Origin: Hippopus hippopus
Lineage: Eukaryota > Mollusca > Bivalvia > Cardiida > Cardiidae
Assembly: GCA_946811185.2 (NCBI GenBank)
Contig: OX328104.1
Span: 53,242,505 to 53,306,504, forward strand
Direction: 5' to 3'
DNA: 64,000 bases
Numbering within the stretch: position 1 is the stretch's first letter; the number at the start of each line of letters is the position of its first letter. Of the stretch, positions 47,287 to 54,675 are shown in pieces. The notes under the pieces are model-generated. The model saw only the letters and a program-made list of their open reading frames with translations, searched no databases and was not told where the DNA came from. The translations under genes were made by a program, and so were the position numbers.

Positions 47287-47703
47287 CTAAAAAAGTTTAT
47301 TTAAAACATTTTGGAAATGGTTACCTCTAGATAACTCTTTTAGAATGTACAAACATAAATGACCGCAAAATACTTGCCCAGCTTGTTGTAATTGGTCAGT
47401 ATTGTACTGTATTGGGCTTTTTAAATAATCTCGAATTTCAATAGGTGGTTGTATGCCATAACTATCAAAATAAATTTTAGTTTTACCATTTTTATACCAA
47501 GCGACCCAATGTGTACCAGGTCCACCACTTTTATCAAAGTTTACTATGCCACATTCTTTTTTACTCAGTTTTCTCGGTAACGTATCTAGTAAAAAAACTC
47601 CTTTAAAATAAGGAATCTTTAATCTTTTTACGGCACCCTCTAATTCGAAATTGTTCAACGGTTTATTTGGTAAAATTATGTTTTCAATCGAAATATTTGA
47701 CAT
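47287..47703 (-). CDS. Adenain-like cysteine protease, 138 aa
   Basis: Putative catalytic residues are H65 in G-T-H-W-V, D80 in Y-F-D-S-Y-G and C113 in V-F-C-G-H-L-C. Q106 lies seven residues before the Cys, as oxyanion-hole Gln does in adenovirus-type (C5/C48-like) proteases. The domain is complete though short. In Polintons this enzyme is thought to mature capsid proteins. The gene lies 12 bp after the integrase stop and 13 bp before the fibre gene, so one transcript is likely. Confidence 0.85.
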   Translation of the reverse strand: MSNISIENIILPNKPLNNFELEGAVKRLKIPYFKGVFLLDTLPRKLSKKECGIVNFDKSGGPGTHWVAWYKNGKTKIYFDSYGIQPPIEIRDYLKSPIQYNTDQLQQAGQVFCGHLCLYILKELSRGNHFQNVLNKLF

Positions 47704-47715
47704 TTTTTTTTATAG

Positions 47716-48600
47716 TTAAATATTTCTAATATCTTTATTGTCAACCCATGAATTAAATTCATCAGAATAACCTTTCCACTTTACAAGAGATTTCTTTTTT
47801 CCTTTTTTAATAACCTTTTCTATCCTATACAGCTCTTGACTGGTTTTCTGCAGTTCAGGTTCATAAAAGGTACCTTGTATTTCTTCTCCATTAAAATCTT
47901 TAATTTTATATGTTATAGGTGATGTAAGTTTTACTTCAGAAACTGTAAAAACCTCCTCAGTCCATCTTGTTGTATAACCTTTTTCAAAAGTCTTTTTCTT
48001 TTTAGTTATCCTTACTTTATCTCCAACGGAAAACTTAGGATTAAAGTCTTTTATTTCTAAATGATTGGGGTAAAGATTTCTCCAAACTCTCGTTTCATTT
48101 TCTTTTTTACTAGCGTCTACCGGAGTCATCTTAATAGATGAATGCCTCGTGTTATTATATTTTTTAACCAAATCCTGTAGCACATTAATGTAAACGTTTG
48201 TAGAGTTAGCGGAAAAATACTTCCACATTTTTTCTTTCATTGTTCTAATCCATCTCTCAACCACACTAGATTTTTCCTCATTTTCGGTAGAATATAATTC
48301 AACCAAGTCTTTTACATCTTTGTTATAAAACTCTTTACCCTTATCCACCCACATTTTTTCAGGTTTTCTCTCCTTAAAAATACTTTTTAATGCTATAGCA
48401 ACAGATTTCCCTGTTTTGTCTTTTAATGGCACCAGATATCCATATTTAGAAAAGATATCAATGACAGCGAGAAGGTATTTAACACCACGATTAAACTTAG
48501 AAAATGCTTGCATGTCTACTAAATCCACAGCCCATATCCTATCTATACTGTTTACTCTAACTTTCCTTTTCTTAAAATTTCTTTTTACAGGTTTATGTAA
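47716..48600 (-). CDS. Polinton integrase (rve) with C-terminal chromodomain
   Basis: The rve core shows D in V-D-L-V-D-M-Q, D in W-V-D-K-G-K-E-F-Y and E in S-S-V-V-E-R-W. The gap between the last two is about 28 residues, shorter than the usual 35. An SH3-like part (F-S-V-G-D-K-V-R-I) and a chromodomain (Y-R-I-E-K-V-I, V-K-W-K-G-Y, F-N-S-W-V) follow. The frame has no own ATG before the core. It begins at an A11 run (48,623-48,633), across which the upstream phospholipase-like ORF lies in another frame. So the two are probably one protein broken or joined by a slip there. A GTG at 48,528 is inside the core and is an unlikely start. Role: insertion of the element into chromosomes; the chromodomain may target chromatin. 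Confidence 0.85.
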   Translation of the reverse strand, partial: LHKPVKRNFKKRKVRVNSIDRIWAVDLVDMQAFSKFNRGVKYLLAVIDIFSKYGYLVPLKDKTGKSVAIALKSIFKERKPEKMWVDKGKEFYNKDVKDLVELYSTENEEKSSVVERWIRTMKEKMWKYFSANSTNVYINVLQDLVKKYNNTRHSSIKMTPVDASKKENETRVWRNLYPNHLEIKDFNPKFSVGDKVRITKKKKTFEKGYTTRWTEEVFTVSEVKLTSPITYKIKDFNGEEIQGTFYEPELQKTSQELYRIEKVIKKGKKKSLVKWKGYSDEFNSWVDNKDIRNI

Positions 48601-48608
48601 TTCTTCCG

Positions 48609-48926
48609 CTAAAGTGTTGAAATTTTTTTTTTTACTCCCATTCCAAATTTCATCTTCGTTCCAATGAGTTTACTTACCAAACCTTTTTCCATTTTTTCTC
48701 TAATACTAGGATTGTAAATACCTTCTAACTCTGTTAACATATCTTTATCACATATTTCATTCCTAGTCTTTGTATCATCATGCTTAAGATAGCAAACATC
48801 ATGATGATAAGCAGCTTTATCAACACGGTTTATTGGTTTACTCCATTCCTTCGGTGTTAAATCTGGATTGAGTCTTTTATTTAGTTTGGTACCTGGCCCT
48901 GTAAAGTTGTGACCGGGAAGATGCAT
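48609..48926 (-). CDS. Phospholipase A2-like domain (parvovirus-type)
   Basis: A calcium-loop-like F-T-G-P-G-T (residues 8-13) is followed by I-N-R-V-D-K-A-A-Y-H-H-D-V-C-Y with the His-Asp pair at 42-43, the signature of viral-type PLA2. A later D60 is also in place. Such domains help virions breach endosomal membranes in parvoviruses; the role here is inferred. The frame comes from further upstream: its ATG lies inside the domain region, and a zinc ribbon in another frame precedes it. Downstream it runs out at the A11 run before the integrase. The original product was probably a zinc ribbon-PLA2-integrase protein. Confidence 0.7.
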   Translation of the reverse strand: MHLPGHNFTGPGTKLNKRLNPDLTPKEWSKPINRVDKAAYHHDVCYLKHDDTKTRNEICDKDMLTELEGIYNPSIREKMEKGLVSKLIGTKMKFGMGVKKKISTL

Positions 48927-48963
48927 TTCAACAGGTAAATTATTTATAAATTTGTTTAAGATG

Positions 48964-49122
48964 CTACCCCCATTTTGTAGTTTTTTTTTCTCCTTTTATA
49001 AATTGTGATTTAGTTATTCCACAAATAACACATTTCCCCTGCATCATATTTCTTCCATTTTTCGAAATGGTATATTTTATATCACTCGTATCAGTATGTT
49101 TTTTACATTTAACGCAATACAT
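48964..49122 (-). CDS. Zinc-ribbon N-terminus of the PLA2/integrase gene, 52 aa
   Basis: ATG at 49,122 opens M-Y-C-V-K-C-K-K, and a second pair C-V-I-C lies at residues 31-34, so two C-x2-C knuckles form a zinc ribbon. The frame stops soon after an A9 run (48,981-48,989). Past it the PLA2 domain continues in a neighbouring frame, which points to one gene with a single-base shift. Too short for ordinary ORF calling. The zinc ribbon probably binds nucleic acid or protein. Confidence 0.6.
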   Translation of the reverse strand: MYCVKCKKHTDTSDIKYTISKNGRNMMQGKCVICGITKSQFIKGEKKTTKWG

Positions 49123-49161
49123 TTTATTTTATATATAAAAAAAAAAAATATTTAAATAAAA
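49123..49161. promoter_or_regulatory. Divergent promoter between the two gene blocks
   Basis: Only 39 bases separate the start of the - strand zinc ribbon-PLA2-integrase gene from the ATPase start. They contain TATATAAAA, a long A run and TTTAAATA. This must serve both directions unless transcription starts further away. Confidence 0.55.
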
Positions 49162-49956
49162 ATGGATATTATAAACTTATCATGGAATGAAGTAGTATCA
49201 AAGAGATTTAATCACTCCCTTTTACCAAAAAGTATTAGGGGTTTAATTATAGGAAAATCAGGATGTGGTAAAAATACTTTATTGTTAAACCTTTTACTCA
49301 GACCAGGTTGGCTTGACTACAACGATTTGAGTGTTTTTGGAAAAAGTCTTTTTCAACCAGAATACCAAATACTAAAAAAGGCTTTTGAAGAAAAACTACC
49401 AAAAGAATGTATCTTAAGATTGTTTAACATGCGTGATGACATACAAGAACTAAACATTACACCAACAGCTTTAGTTGAAGAATGGATTAAAACGATTAAA
49501 AACAAATCGGATATAAATTGTAACTTCTTTGAAAATGCTAGTGATGTACCTGACCCGAGAGAGTTAAACTCAAGAAATAAAAATTTAATGATTTTCGATG
49601 ATTTACTTTTAGAAAAGCAAAATAAATGTGAGTGTTACTACATTCGAGGAAGGCATAGTAATGTTGACTGCTTTTACCTCTCACAGAATTATTTTAGACT
49701 ACCTAGACAAACTATTAGAGAAAACGCTAATTTTATTTGTCTTTTCCAACAAGATTTAAAAAACCTTAATCATATTTATAGCGACCACATAGGTGAAGAT
49801 ATGTCTAATGATGAGTTTAGAAAGTTTTGTCAAAAGGCATGGGAAAGACCACATGGTTTTGCTATCATTGACTTAACCAGTAAAAAACATGATGGAAAGT
49901 ATAGAAACGGTTTTGATAATTTTTACATACCTAAATCAGTTATAAAAAATATTTAA
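49162..49956 (+). CDS. A32/FtsK-type genome packaging ATPase, 264 aa
   Basis: A Walker A-like G-K-S-G-C-G-K-N lies at residues 31-38 and Walker B L-M-I-F-D-D-L at 142-148. A Y-L-S-Q-N-Y-F-R-L-P-R segment follows (about 172-182), typical of packaging ATPases of Polintons and related dsDNA viruses. The residue after the Walker lysine is N (codon AAT) instead of T or S, which would be expected to weaken magnesium/nucleotide binding; it is followed by T. Length is normal for the family. First gene of the + strand block; the penton-like gene follows after 10 bases. Confidence 0.85.
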   Translation: MDIINLSWNEVVSKRFNHSLLPKSIRGLIIGKSGCGKNTLLLNLLLRPGWLDYNDLSVFGKSLFQPEYQILKKAFEEKLPKECILRLFNMRDDIQELNITPTALVEEWIKTIKNKSDINCNFFENASDVPDPRELNSRNKNLMIFDDLLLEKQNKCECYYIRGRHSNVDCFYLSQNYFRLPRQTIRENANFICLFQQDLKNLNHIYSDHIGEDMSNDEFRKFCQKAWERPHGFAIIDLTSKKHDGKYRNGFDNFYIPKSVIKNI

Positions 49957-49966
49957 ATATTATAAA

Positions 49967-50740
49967 ATGGAAAAACTTTTAGAACAAATTGTAAAAAATA
50001 CAAACCATAAAACATCATTTCAAATCATAGTAAGCGACAACAAAACACGTTTTAGAACAAGGTTTAATCCTCCAATTCAACTGGAAAAGGATAAAGTATA
50101 TGAAATAGCTCTGGTAAACCTTGAAACTTACTACTCTTTTCCAAACATTGATGAAACGAACAACACATTCGTTTATTCTCCAGACAATGGCACCACATGG
50201 ATTAAAATAAAAATACCTGAAGGAAGTTATGACCTCGTTGACATTAATGATACGATTCGTCAGGAAATGAGAAAAAATGGTCATTACGATAGAGTTAATG
50301 AAGAGTATCCTATTAACTTTTCTGCGAACACTAATACCCTAAAGTCTGTTCTTATTATTGATGATGGTTATCAAGTAGATTTTAATCAACCAGGTTCCAT
50401 CGCTAAAGTATTAGGATTTACTCGAGCTAAATATACGCAAGGATTTCACGAGTCAGAGAATGTAGTGAACATTCTTAGCATAAATAGTTTGCTTGTTAAC
50501 ATAGATATTATTTCAGGAAGTTACGTTAATGGTTCAACAAAAAATACTATTTACTCTTTTTTCCCAGATGTTGCACCTGGATATAAAATAATTGAGTCAC
50601 CAGTTAATTTAGTATACTTACCAATAACGTTAGATGAAATACATAACCTAAATGTAAATATTACGGACCAAGATGGTAATTTACTAAATCTTAGAGGTGA
50701 AAATTTAACGATTAGGTTTCATATTAGAGAAGCGAGATGA
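49967..50740 (+). CDS. Minor capsid (penton-like) protein, 257 aa
   Basis: The order of beta-strand-rich segments fits the single-jelly-roll penton of Polintons: F-N-P-P-I-Q-L early, Y-E-I-A-L-V-N-L-E-T-Y-Y-S-F-P-N-I, then W-I-K-I-K-I-P-E-G-S-Y, F-N-Q-P-G-S-I-A-K-V-L-G-F and a late L-V-Y-L-P-I. Its place right after the ATPase and its size agree. It would form the capsid vertices and seat the fibre. No catalytic motif. The start at ATAAAATGG is clear. Confidence 0.65.
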   Translation: MEKLLEQIVKNTNHKTSFQIIVSDNKTRFRTRFNPPIQLEKDKVYEIALVNLETYYSFPNIDETNNTFVYSPDNGTTWIKIKIPEGSYDLVDINDTIRQEMRKNGHYDRVNEEYPINFSANTNTLKSVLIIDDGYQVDFNQPGSIAKVLGFTRAKYTQGFHESENVVNILSINSLLVNIDIISGSYVNGSTKNTIYSFFPDVAPGYKIIESPVNLVYLPITLDEIHNLNVNITDQDGNLLNLRGENLTIRFHIREAR

Positions 50741-50768
50741 GCTAAATAAAAAAATATTTGTATATAAA

Positions 50769-51343
50769 ATGACGAGTTACACTAATGTTAAAGTAAATAT
50801 ATCTGAAGGACAAAAGCAAAAGCTGTTAAAGCTGGTTGCCCAGTAAGTATTCGTTTAAGTCATGAAGATTTACATGGTAATGATGTTTTAGCAATTACCA
50901 ATTCACAAGCAAAGAAAATGGCTAAAGCTTATGAGGATGGTAAAGGTATAACTATTAGAATGACTGTAAAACAACTTAAATATAACATGAAAATAGAGGG
51001 AGGTTTCCTCGGAATGTTGGCTGGGTTAGCTGCTAGAGCTTTACCGATGCTTGCAAAAACCGTTTTACCAGCTTTAGGTGTTGGTGCTCTTTCTGGATTA
51101 GCTCAAACAGGTGTTCAAAAAGCTATAGGGTCAGGTCTTTACCTTAAAAAAGGAGGATGTGTTTGTCAAGTTGAAACTGATGGAAGTGGATTATACTTAA
51201 AACCATACAAAGGTAAAGGATTAGAGTCTGTTGGTGATGGGTTGTATTTAAAGCAAGGAGGAAAAATGTATGATGGAAAAGGACTTTTACTTGGACCTAA
51301 TAGTCCATTTGCTAATATCCCTATCCTAGGAGCTATATTGTAA
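50769..51343 (+). pseudogene. Small virion-core-like protein, frame-shifted
   Basis: ATG at 50,769 opens 25 codons ending at 50,846. From about 50,820 a second frame carries I-R-L-S-H-E-D-L, I-T-N-S-Q-A-K-K-M-A-K-A-Y, a hydrophobic glycine/alanine segment and three G-(S/D)-G-L-Y-L-K repeats before P-F-A-N-I-P-I-L-G. The two parts look like one gene with one base lost near an AAAAGCAAAAG stretch. The layout (basic N-terminus, amphipathic membrane-active middle) recalls small capsid-associated proteins of adenoviruses, but homology was not shown. An ATG at 50,918 could start a shortened 141-residue product. Confidence 0.55.
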
Positions 51344-51372
51344 TATTTAAATATTATTTACAACAAATAAAA

Positions 51373-51750
51373 ATGGATATTCATAAATTTGGTATAAAAC
51401 CTAATATTACTACCCAACATAAAACTATATTTTGGAAACCTCATTTACATGGAGTAAGATATCCTCCCTTAAAGCAAGATTCTCTAAAATGGAAAATATA
51501 CTCACAAGTAACTATCAAGATTCCTCCTAATGATGGTATGAGAGTTCCGTTAGGATTTGGTTATATAACTACACGAGGAGTTGTAGTGATATCTATTAGT
51601 AATAAATGGAAAGATAGTTTAACCATTTCTAATGGTATACATCTTGATAATGATGTTAATGATATCTTAGTCTACATTTATAATTTCTCACAAAAACCAA
51701 TCGAAATACCTGAGGGAGAGTTATTCTGCTATCTAAAATATTTGTCATAA
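51373..51750 (+). CDS. dUTPase-fold-like protein, 125 aa
   Basis: The second half reads like the trimeric dUTPase fold: I-K-I-P-P-N-D-G-M-R-V-P-L-G-F-G-Y, then a sandwich strand, N-G-I-H-L-D-N-D-V-N-D-I-L-V-Y-I-Y-N-F-S, and P-I-E-I-P-E-G-E-L-F-C-Y-L. These resemble motifs around the active-site hairpin and the G-D-R-(I/A)-A-Q strand. The catalytic Tyr/Arg-Gly residues and the C-terminal P-loop-like arm are missing, so it is likely a structural relative rather than an enzyme. It lies between virion-type genes; a capsid decoration or cement role is one possibility. Confidence 0.45.
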   Translation: MDIHKFGIKPNITTQHKTIFWKPHLHGVRYPPLKQDSLKWKIYSQVTIKIPPNDGMRVPLGFGYITTRGVVVISISNKWKDSLTISNGIHLDNDVNDILVYIYNFSQKPIEIPEGELFCYLKYLS

Positions 51751-51771
51751 AAAAATTATTATATTAATAAA

Positions 51772-52464
51772 ATGGTAGATACAAATCAGGAACACCCTAA
51801 TAAATTATATCCTATATTACCTAAAGAACCAGCTACCGCAAGCGCACCACCTATTACAACGGAAGCAATTGAAATGGTAGCAATGGATAATGGCCATACT
51901 TATAGACTTCAAAAAATATCTGAGATATTAGATTTTCTAAAGAAGGAAATAAATGAAAGGGAAAGATTGAATAAGAAGTATGCTAGGATAGCTAAGGTAG
52001 TTGATAATGTTGAAGGTGCATTAGTTGTTGTTTCATTAGCATTGGGTGGAGCTGGTGTTGTTTTGCTTTCAACTGTTGCAGCGGCACCTGTTGCTGTAGG
52101 ATTGGAATCTGCTGCTGGTGTAATTGGTCTTTCTTCATTGCTTAGTAAAGTATTTGTTAGGAAAACTACTGCTAAAGCTGAAAAACATTTAAAGATTCAA
52201 ATGCTTGCTGCTTCTAAACTTAATACTATAGATAATCATGTATCAAAGGCTTTGATGGATAATCATATATCTGATGATGAATTTAAGTTGATAATGGATG
52301 AAATGAATAAATATGAAGATATGAAAAGTGAAATAAGAACTAAGTTTAAGAAGAAGGTAACACTTGAAGAAAAGGAAAGTTTGATTGAGAAAGGAAGGCA
52401 AGAAGCTCATGACTCCTTTCGGAGGCTCGTTGAGAACAAACATGGTGGAAAGCTTCCCTATTAA
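51772..52464 (+). CDS. Membrane protein with coiled coil, unknown, 230 aa
   Basis: A proline-rich start is followed by a charged coiled-coil-like helix (about 47-75), a hydrophobic stretch with two glycine/alanine-rich membrane segments (about 83-130), and a long charged helix with S-D-D-E-F-K-L-I-M-D-E-M-N-K-Y. It could insert in membranes as a hairpin. The EF-hand-like look of S-D-D-E-F is weak. No family recognised; the context suggests a virion or entry-related role. Confidence 0.6.
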   Translation: MVDTNQEHPNKLYPILPKEPATASAPPITTEAIEMVAMDNGHTYRLQKISEILDFLKKEINERERLNKKYARIAKVVDNVEGALVVVSLALGGAGVVLLSTVAAAPVAVGLESAAGVIGLSSLLSKVFVRKTTAKAEKHLKIQMLAASKLNTIDNHVSKALMDNHISDDEFKLIMDEMNKYEDMKSEIRTKFKKKVTLEEKESLIEKGRQEAHDSFRRLVENKHGGKLPY

Positions 52465-52574
52465 ACTTCCTAAGTTAAATTTTAGGTGTAGGTGTCAATG
52501 TGAAATAGGGGATAATGATGAATAAATATATAAAAGAATATATATTCTCTTATATATTAAAATTGTTGTAAAAA

Positions 52575-52914
52575 CTATGATAAAACTACGTTAAAAAAAC
52601 TATGATAAAACTACGTTAAAAAAACTATGATAAAACTACGTTAAAAAACTATGATAAAACTACGTTAAAAAAACTATGATAAAACTACGTTAAAAAAACC
52701 TATGATAAAACTACGTTAAAAAAACTATGATAAAACTACGTTAAAAAAACTATGATAAAACTACGTTAAAAAAACTATGATAAAACTACGTTAAAAAACT
52801 ATGATAAAACTACGTTAAAAAAACTATGATAAAACTACGTTAAAAAACTATGATAAAACTACGTTAAAAAAACTATGATAAAACTACGTTAAAAAACTAT
52901 GATAAAACTACGTT
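52575..52914. repeat. Tandem array, 14 copies of a 23-25 bp unit
   Basis: CTATGATAAAACTACGTT is repeated 14 times without change; only the A-run spacer varies (5-7 A, once with an extra C). It lies between the membrane protein and the next gene. It is the only long tandem array inside the element apart from the TIR minisatellite. Confidence 0.95.
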
Positions 52915-52938
52915 AAAAAAATATGTTGCTAATTAAAA

Positions 52939-53812
52939 ATGTCATTTCTAAAAATAACTGACCCTGTAAAAAGAGACTTAATTGTAAAAAAGTATCTCGA
53001 AACGAAAAAGAAGATTCGGGATAATCAACTAGCAGAGAGAACAGGAGAACAACAACTTCAAACCGATTTATCAAAGTTTTTTAAACCTATAACGGAAACG
53101 CAAAAAGCTACAACAAAGGAGATTACAGAAGGGCTTAAACCTATTAAAGAAGGTATCGAACAGTTACCACAAGCTATTAATCTACCAGCTTATCCAACAA
53201 TAGAAGCTTATCCCTCTGGAGAAAAACCAGCTATTGAGGAAAGGAAATTGGATGAATATAAAGGTACATTTGAAATTGGACCACTTGCAAGGGAGTATCT
53301 AACAAAATATCTTGGTAGATAGAACATATGGAATACGTGATGAAAATGGTAAATTTTATATTGGTAGCAAAGCTGTCATTATTGAGCATGATGATATTGT
53401 TCTTGGTACAAAGATTTATATGGGAACACCTGGTTTTTGGGAGTTAATTGTTGCTAAAGAACCAAAAAAATATACATTTGAGGATTTAATGAAGTATCAC
53501 GATTTAATGAAACGAACCAACGCTCTTCATCGAAATAACGACCCGGATAATCCATATCCTAAAAGTTCTAAAGGGGAAAAATGGAATAAAATTCTTAAAC
53601 CTCTTTGGAAAGTAAAAAAAGAGTATGGAGGAAAAGTAATTGTTATCCCATCTGACCCTAACGCATTACTAGAAAGACTAGACCTGTTGATGGCAAGTAA
53701 AGAAGCAGGTAATACAGGTGTAAGAAATGAGGTAGTAAGCATTTGTGATGAATTAAAAAGACAAGGTGTTTTAAATTCACACGCTTATAAAAATTTAATG
53801 TCTATACTATAA
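52939..53812 (+). pseudogene. Unknown Polinton protein, split by a frameshift
   Basis: ORF 1 (52,939-53,322) starts M-S-F-L-K-I-T-D-P and is helical and charged. ORF 2 (from 53,312 to 53,812) starts without an ATG in the overlap and shows Y-G-I-R-D-E-N-G-K-F-Y-I-G, T-P-G-F-W-E-L-I and D-P-D-N-P-Y-P-K-S-S-K-G-E-K-W. The frames differ by one base at about 53,312-53,322, and I believe the two normally form one protein. No homopolymer marks this break. The second part resembles conserved proteins seen next to Polinton genes; its function is unknown. The first ORF begins soon after the 14-copy array. Confidence 0.55.
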
Positions 53813-53816
53813 AAAG

Positions 53817-54215
53817 ATGATAATCACTAAGAAACACGGATTTAAAAAAAGGTATTCATACGGTGGTGCCGGAATCTTTGATAGTATTGCTAACTTTTTA
53901 GCGAGGCTTTTTACTAGTAGTGCAGCTAAACAAATTGCGTCTTCTGCTCTTGATGTAGGAAAGAGTGTAGCTAAGGAAGGGGCAAAGAAAGCTTTAGAGG
54001 TTGGAAAAAGTGCAGCAGTAGATGTAGGAAAAAAATTAGTTACGAAAGCGTTGACACCAAAATCGAAGCAAATTTTACAAAAATATAATACAACACCAAA
54101 ACCTAATGATACTCCTAAAACACAAAACATTAGCACATTAATAGATGGAAGTGCCATTGCTATTCAAGACTTAGTTAAAAGATTAAACAGTGGAGCGGGT
54201 ATTAAAACAGTATGA
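53817..54215 (+). CDS. Small basic amphipathic virion-like protein, 132 aa
   Basis: It starts K-K-H-G-F-K-K-R-Y-S-Y-G-G-A-G, then a long alanine/lysine amphipathic helix (about residues 20-80) with repeats of D-V-G-K-S and E-V-G-K-S. The end is S-G-A-G. Such composition suggests DNA condensation or membrane lysis as in small adenovirus core proteins. It starts 4 bp after the preceding stop. No homology claimed. Confidence 0.5.
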   Translation: MIITKKHGFKKRYSYGGAGIFDSIANFLARLFTSSAAKQIASSALDVGKSVAKEGAKKALEVGKSAAVDVGKKLVTKALTPKSKQILQKYNTTPKPNDTPKTQNISTLIDGSAIAIQDLVKRLNSGAGIKTV

Positions 54216-54217
54216 AG

Positions 54218-54262
54218 AAAATTATATTCATTATATAAAAAATTATATTCATTATATAAAAA
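54218..54262 (+). promoter_or_regulatory. Duplicated TATA-like leader
   Basis: AAAATTATATTCATTATATA occurs twice head to tail directly before the ATG at 54,266. Other genes of this block have a single TTATAAAATG-like leader. Confidence 0.5.
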
Positions 54263-54265
54263 AGA

Positions 54266-54622
54266 ATGTCTATATTAAATTTTAATCGTGTAGATTATAA
54301 AAAATACAATACTAGTTATATTAATATAGTAGGCGCTTCTTTAAACATACAAGATTGTGAAATCCTCGAAATTAATAAAACGAAATATGGTTATAAAAAA
54401 GCTGTTGTGAAGTTATCTCCTGAAAAGGTAATCAAGATGAAAGAGATTGAGGAAAAGGTGAATAAATATTTAAAAAATTGGGGTATACCTGAAATAACAC
54501 TTGTATACGGGAATAGAGTTTATCCTAAAACTAATCTGGATACTGCAAAAAGCATTAAACTTCGAGGTGTGTTTGTTAATGATAATAATAAGTCTTTTCC
54601 CCAGCTTTGGTTTGAAATTTAA
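54266..54622 (+). CDS. Unknown protein, 118 aa
   Basis: It has alternating strands and one helix (S-P-E-K-V-I-K-M-K-E-I-E-E-K-V-N-K-Y-L-K), followed by V-Y-G-N-R-V-Y-P-K-T and a C-terminal K-L-R-G-V-F-V-N-D-N-N-K-S-F-P-Q-L-W-F-E-I. An OB-fold, single-stranded-DNA-binding role is conceivable but not shown. It precedes the major capsid gene. Confidence 0.5.
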   Translation: MSILNFNRVDYKKYNTSYINIVGASLNIQDCEILEINKTKYGYKKAVVKLSPEKVIKMKEIEEKVNKYLKNWGIPEITLVYGNRVYPKTNLDTAKSIKLRGVFVNDNNKSFPQLWFEI

Positions 54623-54675
54623 GTAACACAATTATAATTTTTATCTAATTTAAAAATTATAATCACTATTATAAA

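Noticed and set aside
52575..52914. CRISPR-like array
   Set aside because: The spacers are only A-runs of 5-7 bases, not unique sequences, and the setting is an animal-genome Polinton.
53527..54157. - strand ORFs of 71 and 116 codons
   Set aside because: Antisense of conserved + strand Polinton genes, rich in shadow-type serine/phenylalanine composition.
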